DNA from: Acinetobacter baretiae
GTDB taxonomy: Bacteria; Pseudomonadota; Gammaproteobacteria; Pseudomonadales; Moraxellaceae
DNA length: 64,000 nucleotides
Direction of reading: 5' to 3'
NCBI RefSeq assembly: GCF_015627105.1
Contig: NZ_VTDM01000016.1
Span: 1-64,000, forward strand
Below the pieces are notes generated by a model. The model was not told the DNA's origin and searched no databases. It worked only from the letters and a program-made list of their open reading frames with translations. A program made the position numbers and the translations under genes. Below are positions 56,264 through 64,000 of this stretch, one piece after another (the first letter of the stretch is position 1; each line of letters begins with the position of its first letter).

Positions 56264-56968
56264 TCAAAACGAAGCTTCACTCAACATAAATTCAGCTGCT
56301 TCTTTCACATGTATCAAGGTTGTATCAAACAGTGGAAGATTACAGGCATTTTGCTCGGGAAGTAACATCACAATTTCTGTGCAACCTAAAATAATGCCTT
56401 GAGCACCTTGTTGTTTTAAGTCTTCAATTATGTTTAAAAATGCCTGCTTAGAGGACTCTTTGATTTTTCCTACACATAATTCGTTATAAATCGTGTGATG
56501 TATATATGCTCGGGCTTGTGCAGAAGGTATAAGTATCTCTAAACCATGCGCCATTAAACGATCTTTGTAAAAATCTTGTTCCATGGTAAATGCTGTACCG
56601 AGTAGTGCAACTTTATATATATTTTGCTTTAAAATATATTTTGCAGTAGCATCTGCAATATGCAATAAAGGCACCGAAATGGCCTGTTGTATCTCTGGTG
56701 CAACCAAATGCATGGTATTCGTACACAGTAAAATACCGTCCACTTTGGCATCTTGGAGTTTTCGTGCTTCGTGTTGTAATATTTGTGCTGCCTGTGCCCA
56801 ATCGCCTTGTTGTTGTAAATATTCAATCTCGGCAAAGTTCACACTATTTAAAATAATTTTAGCACTGTGTAGCCCGCCAAGACGTTGCTGTATGATTTTG
56901 TTTAATTGCTGATAATACAGTGCTGTAGATTCCCAGCTCATTCCCCCAAGTAACCCAATTGTTTTCAT
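56264..56968 (-). CDS. Aspartate/glutamate racemase family protein
   Basis: A 234-residue cofactor-independent amino-acid racemase. The start MKTIGLLGGMSWEST is the family N-terminus; an upstream in-frame extension of 20 residues reaches into the IS605 border and is rejected. Catalytic cysteines are in LLCTNTMH (first) and LGCTEIVML (second), both present. Likely substrate is aspartate or glutamate. It lies between mesX and the IS605 element, whose end is about 70 bases upstream, so its promoter may have been altered by the insertion. Confidence 0.9.
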   Translation of the reverse strand: MKTIGLLGGMSWESTALYYQQLNKIIQQRLGGLHSAKIILNSVNFAEIEYLQQQGDWAQAAQILQHEARKLQDAKVDGILLCTNTMHLVAPEIQQAISVPLLHIADATAKYILKQNIYKVALLGTAFTMEQDFYKDRLMAHGLEILIPSAQARAYIHHTIYNELCVGKIKESSKQAFLNIIEDLKQQGAQGIILGCTEIVMLLPEQNACNLPLFDTTLIHVKEAAEFMLSEASF

Positions 56969-57068
56969 CCTTATTTTCTCATTGTATACGTTGGAGTAAT
57001 AATCCTGCACGTAAGCCAATAGCCACATTAGGATTTGGAATTGACATCCTCCCCGACCTGAGAAGCGA

Positions 57069-58133
57069 TTAGCTTCGCAAGACGGAGATTCCTCCTACGA
57101 GACGCTCATGTCCGAGCGCAAGAATATTCAGTGCTGAGTTTATGTCTCGATCATGGAGCGTACCGCACTCCATGCACTGCCATTCTCTTATTCCAAGACA
57201 TCTTCTACCTTTCGGACTACTGAGCCGTGAGCTACAGCATGAACACGTTTGGGTGGTATACATTTCATTGACTTCCTCAAACCATACCCCTGCGTTCTCG
57301 CATTTGTACTTGAGCATGGCTCGAAAGGTTGTCCAACTTGCATCGAGTACAGACTTAGCTAATTTTGTCTGTGCCAATGCTTTGGCATTTACATTGCCAA
57401 CAATGATCATTGCATGACTATTCACAAGTTTATATGTGAATTGATGCAACATATTTTGTCTAATATTCTTAATCTTAGCGTGGATTGCCTTAACACGTTT
57501 TTTATTTTTGGCTCTTTGAGCAATGCCTAGCTTCTGCTCATACTGACGATATATTTTAGGGGCTTTGAGTTTTACACCATCTGAGCATGTTGCAAGGTCT
57601 TTGAGCCCTAGATCAATGCCAATGGCTGTGGTTGATACTGTTTTCTCAATCTTTGGTGTATCTACGACCAAACACACATACCAACGCCCACGACTATCTT
57701 CAACGAATGAGCCTGTCTTAACTTTGTATTTTGAAAGTCCGTAGCTATCCCATAGTTTAAGTTGATGTTTACCGTATTGAACATAGCCATCAGTGTATTT
57801 CACAGCAACTTTTTTGAATGGAATCCAACCGAGTGAACGTCTTGCAGATGTCTTATTGCTTACACGCCAATTCAGCTTGGCTTTCTTAAACTGTTTGCGT
57901 CTTATGATGAGTTCTTCTGTCACTGCTTGAACAGTTTGGCTATGCAAGCCACACTCTTTTGATGTGCCTTTGGTGTACTTCGCAACATCATAGGCTGAGA
58001 AGAATTTCCCTGTTTTTTTGAGATGTTTAAAACACAAATCATTCACATAATTCCAAACAAAGTTCACCTCAGATGCCAGTTGGTCTAGCACCTTGCAATG
58101 TTTGTCTTTTATGCGTAATTTAAGTGTTTTCAT
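57069..58133 (-). CDS. tnpB: RNA-guided endonuclease TnpB (IS605 OrfB)
   Basis: A 354-residue TnpB, the ancestor-type relative of Cas12, which cleaves donor-joint DNA guided by an RNA from the element's right end. RuvC-I Asp is in IGIDLGLKDLATCS, a Glu-containing EEVNEMYTTQTCSCCSS block combines the RuvC-II/zinc-finger region, CMEC completes the zinc finger, and RuvC-III Asp is in HDRDINSALN. Length is slightly short but complete. The guide RNA would read through its 3' end to 57041 and into flanking DNA below that point. Confidence 0.92.
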   Translation of the reverse strand: MKTLKLRIKDKHCKVLDQLASEVNFVWNYVNDLCFKHLKKTGKFFSAYDVAKYTKGTSKECGLHSQTVQAVTEELIIRRKQFKKAKLNWRVSNKTSARRSLGWIPFKKVAVKYTDGYVQYGKHQLKLWDSYGLSKYKVKTGSFVEDSRGRWYVCLVVDTPKIEKTVSTTAIGIDLGLKDLATCSDGVKLKAPKIYRQYEQKLGIAQRAKNKKRVKAIHAKIKNIRQNMLHQFTYKLVNSHAMIIVGNVNAKALAQTKLAKSVLDASWTTFRAMLKYKCENAGVWFEEVNEMYTTQTCSCCSSRLSSPKGRRCLGIREWQCMECGTLHDRDINSALNILALGHERLVGGISVLRS

Positions 58134-58153
58134 TATTGAAATATATTTGGTCT

Positions 58154-58561
58154 ATGAGCAATAGTCAAGAGATTAGAACAGGTCGACACTGTGTTTTTAA
58201 CATGCACGTTCATTTAGTCTTTGTCGCTAAATACCGTAGAGATGTATTTTCAAAAGAAATGCTTTTAACCATGCAAGAGGTCTTTGAGCGTGTCTGTATA
58301 GACTTTGAAGCTGAATTGGTCGAATTTGACGGTGAACACGATCATGTTCATTTACTTGTAAACTATCCGCCTAAAGTTGCTATTTCTAGCCTAGTAAATA
58401 GTTTAAAAGGTGCATCTAGCCGTATTTTACGAACCAAACATCCTGAAATTAAAAACAAACTATGGGGTAATGCCCTATGGTCGCCTAGCTATTTCGCTGC
58501 ATCATGTGGTGGTGCACCTATTGGAATTATTAAACAATACATTCAACATGAGTGTCACTGA
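58154..58561 (+). CDS. tnpA: Y1 HUH transposase TnpA (IS200/IS605 family)
   Basis: A 135-residue single-strand transposase. The ATG giving MSNSQEIRTGRHCVFNMH is chosen over a GTG that overlaps tnpB. HUH motif DHVHLLV supplies the metal-binding histidines and the catalytic Tyr lies in IIKQYIQHE. The fold start HVHLVFVAKYRRDVF is typical. Length is normal, so the enzyme looks functional. Confidence 0.94.
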   Translation: MSNSQEIRTGRHCVFNMHVHLVFVAKYRRDVFSKEMLLTMQEVFERVCIDFEAELVEFDGEHDHVHLLVNYPPKVAISSLVNSLKGASSRILRTKHPEIKNKLWGNALWSPSYFAASCGGAPIGIIKQYIQHECH

Positions 58562-58670
58562 CACGTAAAAAACACCGCATTAGCAATCCTAGCTAATCCC
58601 CACAAGGGGGACTAGCGGATTGCAGCCTTATATTCCCGCCCCGAAGGGCGAGGTTTTACGGCTAAAGCAA

Positions 58671-58853
58671 GTAAAGAGTGCTGGTCGATTCTTCCCAAGT
58701 AGTAAAACGTGTTCTAGTTGTGGTGAAATTAATCACAATCTCACTTTAAAAGATCGGGCGTGGAGGTGTATTTGTTCAGCTAGGCATGATCGAGATTTAA
58801 ATGCAGCGATTAATATTCTTAATCATGCGAATAAGGTTTTAACAGCAGCTTAA
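58671..58853 (+). pseudogene. TnpB C-terminal fragment of an older element
   Basis: About 60 codons encode [20 protein letters not shown], the zinc-finger entry of a TnpB, then [12 protein letters not shown] with the RuvC-III Asp. The second zinc knuckle is degraded (CICSARH). The N-terminal ~300 residues are missing and its orientation is opposite to the intact tnpB. The intact IS605 lies directly upstream and probably replaced the rest. Confidence 0.85.
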
Positions 58854-58965
58854 CGCTACTGTTAAATGGCGGTGAGTTACACCGTGACAGTCTGTGGAGT
58901 TTAGGTAAATCCAAGTGCCGAATGGGATTTGGTTCAGAACAAAGAAGCAGAAATTAGACAGCAAA
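58854..58965 (+). ncRNA. Possible omega-RNA/right-end region of the older IS605-type element
   Basis: Downstream of the tnpB fragment a gene-free stretch contains GGCGGTGAGTTACACCG, a GGTAAATCC segment and CAGAACAAAGAAGCAG, similar in layout to TnpB guide-RNA regions that end at the element border. The junction with astE lies between 58956 and 58982. Assignment rests on position rather than on a recognised structure. Confidence 0.4.
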
Positions 58966-58966
58966 T

Positions 58967-59119
58967 TTACGTGAGTAGATTTGTATAGGTTTTATATAAC
59001 GGTTTATTTGGAATACAACAAACGACTCCTTCATCCCAACAGGACCAATGAAAATGTGTATATTCACCTTGTTTGACGAAATTATTATGTGGTTGCAAAA
59101 CATGCCGTAATAGGTTCAT
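58967..59119 (-). pseudogene. astE: astE remnant (succinylglutamate desuccinylase), truncated by IS
   Basis: A short frame begins 20 bases after the astB stop with a strong GGGGGAG ribosome-binding site. Its 50 codons contain HFHWSCWDEGVVCCIPNKP, matching the pattern near residues 25-45 of AstE before the SAGIHGNE metal site. The match ends where IS sequence begins, and the frame then stops (NLLT). The catalytic zinc-binding part is absent from the window. The position, next in the conserved astCADBE order, is the strongest support; the short length limits certainty. Confidence 0.65.
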
Positions 59120-59139
59120 GGCTCCCCCAAATAAAACAC

Positions 59140-60483
59140 TTAAATACGCTGAAAATCGTAGACAGAGCCTAATTTTAAAATTTGTGTGAGTTCATCCAGT
59201 GCTGTTCTATTTGCCTGCAACAATTGCGGATCAGCTAAATCTAATGGCGATAATCGATCACGATAATGCGTTTCAACCCAATCTGTTAAGATTTCAAATA
59301 CAGCTTCATTCATAAAGACATGTTGATTAATCGCTTCAAGCTCATCTTCATTCACTGCAACTCGTAAGCGTAAGCATGCAGGACCACCACCATTTTGCAT
59401 ACTTTCTTTTAAATCAAAAACTTGAATTTGATCAATGATTTGACCTGAATCTATTATTTCATTTAAATAATTCCATACCCCTGTGTGTTGGCGAGACTCC
59501 TCAGGAACAACCAACGTCATCTTTCCATCAGCACGTGTGAGAATTTGACTATTAAACATATATGTAGATACCGCATCATGTACCGACACACGTGAGTTTG
59601 GCACAATAATAGGGTGAAATCCTGCCCCTAACACTGCCATTTTTGCTTCAATTTCTGCAAATGCATGTGCTGCCTGTACAAAAGCCTGTTCATGACAAAA
59701 TAAAACCTGTTGGTTGCTCACAGCAATGACATCGTTATGAAACACCCCTTGATCAATCACATCTGGATTTTGCTGTATAAACACCGTATTTAAATCATTT
59801 AATCCATGTAAACGTGCAATCGCTTGGCTGGCTTCTAATGACTGACGTGCAGGATATTTTTTCGGTCCAAGAGGTTGCCCTATAAATTGCTGACCATATA
59901 CAAACACATTGAGACTCGGTTGATCGTATGCCCCTCCTAAACGATTATGATTTGCTGCACCTTCATCGCCAAACAATGCCACGGATGGTAAAGCATTATG
60001 ATGACTAAAGTATTGCTCGTCATGAAACATGGCTTTTAAAATACGTGCTGTGGTGGGATGCTCAATTGCTCGATGGAATTTATTGTTTAAATTGGCAGGG
60101 GTAAAATGTACTTTACCATCTGCACTATCTGCCGATGGTGTTACCGTACATGAATTGGCTGTCCACATACTCGATGCTGAACTTAAAGATGACAATAAAT
60201 TTGGTGAGGCTTTCATGGCCTGAGCAATCACATCTTCATCTTTGCCATAAAAACCCAATTGGCGCAATGTAGCCACATGGGGACGTTCATGTGGTGCAAA
60301 AACTGCTTGTTTCATGCCTAAATCTGCCAAAATTTTCATTTTCTCTAGGCCTTGTAAGGCAGCAAGTTTAGGATTAGACATATTTTTTTTATTTTTAGTA
60401 GATGCTTCATTACCAAAAGACAATCCAGCGTAATGATGCGTTGGGCCCACTAAACCATCAAAGTTAATTTCATAACCAGACAT
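59140..60483 (-). CDS. astB: N-succinylarginine dihydrolase
   Basis: A 447-residue enzyme that hydrolyses N2-succinylarginine to succinylornithine, CO2 and ammonia, the second AST step. The ATG giving [20 protein letters not shown] is preceded by AAAGGGAG. Family blocks include [36 protein letters not shown], and [13 protein letters not shown] with the catalytic Cys. Intact. It follows the broken astD by 24 bases. Confidence 0.96.
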   Translation of the reverse strand: MSGYEINFDGLVGPTHHYAGLSFGNEASTKNKKNMSNPKLAALQGLEKMKILADLGMKQAVFAPHERPHVATLRQLGFYGKDEDVIAQAMKASPNLLSSLSSASSMWTANSCTVTPSADSADGKVHFTPANLNNKFHRAIEHPTTARILKAMFHDEQYFSHHNALPSVALFGDEGAANHNRLGGAYDQPSLNVFVYGQQFIGQPLGPKKYPARQSLEASQAIARLHGLNDLNTVFIQQNPDVIDQGVFHNDVIAVSNQQVLFCHEQAFVQAAHAFAEIEAKMAVLGAGFHPIIVPNSRVSVHDAVSTYMFNSQILTRADGKMTLVVPEESRQHTGVWNYLNEIIDSGQIIDQIQVFDLKESMQNGGGPACLRLRVAVNEDELEAINQHVFMNEAVFEILTDWVETHYRDRLSPLDLADPQLLQANRTALDELTQILKLGSVYDFQRI

Positions 60484-60507
60484 AACCACACTCCCTTTTA
60501 CGTATTT

Positions 60508-61977
<1,470 letters not shown>

Positions 61978-61980
61978 GGT

Positions 61981-63009
61981 TTAACGCTCCTCAGTATTGA
62001 GTGGTAAAATACGTACTTGGCTGTTCGAATCAACGTTAAGTTGTGTGGCTTGTACTTGAGTTAAATAAATATATTGTGCATCTACATAAGCATCGAGCAA
62101 AAGTGCAGCATAATTTTCATAGTGATCATTCGCTACCATTACACGTACTTTGTCTAATGATGTTGCTATTTCATCTACTTTAACATGACGTTGCTGACTG
62201 TCTCTGACTGCACGTAAATCTTCGATATTGGCTTCGATCGTTGGCCCTGCATCAAAAATATCTATATATCCTTGATACTTTAAACCCTCTGTTTCTAATA
62301 AACGATAGGCTGGGCGTGTCTGCTCGTGTACCTGACCAATCACGTCTTGTGCGTCTTTAGGCAGTAAGTCCACATATACAGGAAAACGTGGCATCAATTC
62401 AGCGATAAATACTTTTTGCCCAACACCACTTAAATAATCCGCTTTAGAAAAAGGCATACTAAAAAAGTGATGCCCAAGGGCTGACCAAAATGGTGAGTGA
62501 CCTTGTTCATCGCTATATCCTCTCATTTCTGCAATCAGCTTGTGTTCAAATTTTTGTTGAAATGCAGCAATAAATAAAAAGCGAATTTTAGACAGAAATT
62601 TACCATTTTGATTTTTTCTAAACTCAGGGTCTAAAAAAAGCGTGCATAACTCACTCGAGCCTGTATGGTCATGACTTAAAAATAGTGTATCTAGTGATTT
62701 GTAAACATTGAGTGCTTTAGAGGCATGAACTTGTTTACCCACATGAAAATTATAAAAAGGCTCAACAAGACCAACCGCAACCTCTATTCCACTAACACCT
62801 ACAACTTTTTGCTGTGTGGTGTCTTCTAAAACAAATAAATAGCCTTGCTCACTTTTTGCCAAATGCCCTTGGCGTGTTTGTTCGGTACGAGCAAGTTTAG
62901 CAATTAATGCCTCTTTATTTTCAGGCAATGAAGTCAGGCCAATGCCTGACTTTTGCGCTAAAAGATAAATATCATTTAAATCACGTTGCTCGGCGTGTCG
63001 CACTTTCAT
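61981..63009 (-). CDS. astA: Arginine N-succinyltransferase
   Basis: A 342-residue GNAT-related enzyme that transfers succinyl from succinyl-CoA to arginine, the first AST step. [18 protein letters not shown] and [14 protein letters not shown] form the start, [12 protein letters not shown] and [20 protein letters not shown] are diagnostic. The ATG at 63009 is the second of two tandem ATGs. It lies three bases upstream of astD. Confidence 0.96.
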   Translation of the reverse strand: MKVRHAEQRDLNDIYLLAQKSGIGLTSLPENKEALIAKLARTEQTRQGHLAKSEQGYLFVLEDTTQQKVVGVSGIEVAVGLVEPFYNFHVGKQVHASKALNVYKSLDTLFLSHDHTGSSELCTLFLDPEFRKNQNGKFLSKIRFLFIAAFQQKFEHKLIAEMRGYSDEQGHSPFWSALGHHFFSMPFSKADYLSGVGQKVFIAELMPRFPVYVDLLPKDAQDVIGQVHEQTRPAYRLLETEGLKYQGYIDIFDAGPTIEANIEDLRAVRDSQQRHVKVDEIATSLDKVRVMVANDHYENYAALLLDAYVDAQYIYLTQVQATQLNVDSNSQVRILPLNTEER

Positions 63010-63033
63010 CATGCTAAACCCACCTTTTAATGA

Positions 63034-64000
63034 TTAAACAGTCATAAAACTCGCTAAAGCCTTCTCAAAGCATGCCAGACCTGTATTGACTTCTTCTTCT
63101 GTAATCACCAATGCAGGTGCAAAGCGAATCACATTTGGCCCTGCCATTAAAACCAATAGACCAAACTCAGCAGCAAGAGTCATTAAATCTTTTGCTCGAC
63201 CGGCATATTCATCTTTTAACACACAACCAATGAGTAACCCTTGTCCACGTACTTGTTCAAATACTGTGTATTTTTCATTGAGTGCTTGTATACCTGTAAA
63301 AAATTGTTCAGAACGTTGTTTTACAGCATCGAAGACTTCAGGACGATTTATAAATTCAAAAACCGCATTGGCAACAGCACAGCCTAACGGATTTCCACCG
63401 TAGGTGGTACCGTGATCACCTATGGCATACTGACTGGCATACTGATCTGTCGTGATCATTGCACCTATTGGAAAGCCACCACCTAATGCCTTGGCTGTGG
63501 TTAAAATATCTGGGGTAACACCTGTATTCATGTAAGCGTATAGTGCACCTGTTCGCCCCATACCCGTTTGTACTTCATCAAAAATAAGAACTGCGCCCAC
63601 GTCATTACAACGCTTGCGTAATCCCTGTAGAAATTCAATCTGAGCAGGAACCACTCCCCCCTCTCCTTGAATAGGTTCTACAATCACAGCACATGTTTTT
63701 TCATTAATCACACGAAGGGCTGCATCTAAGTCGTTATAATCAACATGCTCAATATGTGCAGGTAAAGGTGCAAAATCTTGTGCATATTTGGGTTGGCCAC
63801 CGGCTGTAACCGTAAATAGAGTACGGCCATGAAATGCATTTTTAAATGCGACAATGTGGTTTTTATCTGCTTGACCGCTATTTAAGCCAATTTTACGTGC
63901 AAGCTTTAATGCAGCTTCGTTGGCTTCTGCACCCGAGTTACAAAAAAATATTTTATCTGCAAATGTGTGTTCAACTAAATTTTTAGCCAAACGTAATACA
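63034..64000 (-). CDS. astC: Succinylornithine transaminase (partial, runs off window)
   Basis: The C-terminal 322 residues of a PLP-dependent class III aminotransferase. [18 protein letters not shown] begins the cofactor site, [14 protein letters not shown] carries the PLP-contacting Asp, and [15 protein letters not shown] carries the Schiff-base Lys. The open frame continues to the window edge, so the start is outside. As the first gene of astCADBE it probably carries the operon promoter. Confidence 0.94.
   Translation of the reverse strand, partial: VLRLAKNLVEHTFADKIFFCNSGAEANEAALKLARKIGLNSGQADKNHIVAFKNAFHGRTLFTVTAGGQPKYAQDFAPLPAHIEHVDYNDLDAALRVINEKTCAVIVEPIQGEGGVVPAQIEFLQGLRKRCNDVGAVLIFDEVQTGMGRTGALYAYMNTGVTPDILTTAKALGGGFPIGAMITTDQYASQYAIGDHGTTYGGNPLGCAVANAVFEFINRPEVFDAVKQRSEQFFTGIQALNEKYTVFEQVRGQGLLIGCVLKDEYAGRAKDLMTLAAEFGLLVLMAGPNVIRFAPALVITEEEVNTGLACFEKALASFMTV

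Larger units (their letters stand above)
57041..58660. mobile_element. IS605-type element with divergent tnpA and tnpB
   Basis: The right end is placed at 57041 (TTGACATCC, reading ATGTCAA on the tnpB strand) with a subterminal hairpin GAAGC/GCTTC at 57060-57075. tnpB reads minus and tnpA reads plus from a shared central region. The other end contains an imperfect palindrome around 58580-58625 and a GCCC/GGGC hairpin near 58637-58650; its exact boundary is uncertain. It abuts an older tnpB fragment. Confidence 0.82.

Overview
The window most likely comes from an Acinetobacter-type gammaproteobacterium (Moraxellaceae). It is AT-rich. It carries a Wza/Wzb/Wzc/Wzi capsule locus, an arginine succinyltransferase (ast) operon in the order C-A-D-B-E, and a MesX/MesD (DUF1852 plus core methionine synthase) pair, all typical of that genus. 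This assignment rests on gene content and recognised protein families, not on a search. No rRNA, tRNA, CRISPR array or prophage was seen.

Layout. 1-762: the 3' end of an IS630-family element that has removed the front of a PgpC-like phosphatase gene. 793-6962: housekeeping genes on the minus strand (recJ, pdxH, glmM, guaB) and a UPF0016 manganese exporter behind a yybP-ykoY riboswitch. 7648-15692: a 4-hydroxyproline catabolic region with an epimerase, a three-subunit D-hydroxyproline dehydrogenase, a deaminase of the DapA family, a 2-oxoglutarate semialdehyde dehydrogenase, and PAS-AraC and GntR regulators. Together these would take trans-4-hydroxy-L-proline to 2-oxoglutarate. 16195-19516: an amino-acid ABC transporter with permease and ATPase fused, a DUF1989 protein and a lipoprotein binding protein. 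19568-26907: a kip/pxp-type cluster (LysR, NRAMP transporter, PxpA, DUF1445, fused PxpB-PxpC, biotin carboxylase-BCCP), probably for 5-oxoproline or a related cyclic amide. 27951-30458: a PadR regulator fused to a siderophore-interacting flavoprotein (an NfeR-NfeF fusion), followed by a Bcr/CflA drug transporter.

30760-51258 is a capsule/exopolysaccharide locus. Initiating transferase, manC and glycosyltransferases lie mostly on the plus strand. wza-wzb-wzc-wzi-rmlBDAC-wzx-wzy and further transferases lie on the minus strand. The two arms converge on an IS graveyard (36164-38522): a decayed IS630 relic, then an IS30 element with internal stops that was itself split by a truncated IS630 copy. 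The sugars implied are dTDP-L-rhamnose and GDP-mannose.

51458-56968 holds a DUF4184 membrane protein, a CHAP-like possible amidase whose stop codon lies in an IS200/IS605 end, a flavin reductase, MesD, MesX and an aspartate/glutamate racemase. 57041-58980 holds an IS605-type element (tnpA, tnpB) next to an older tnpB fragment. 58967-64000 is the ast operon. It appears broken twice: astE is cut to about 45 codons by the IS and astD has an in-frame amber codon.

The strongest leads are the NfeR-NfeF fusion, the MesX/MesD/flavin-reductase neighbourhood with a structured mesX leader, the biotin carboxylase inside the pxp cluster, and the double inactivation of arginine catabolism.
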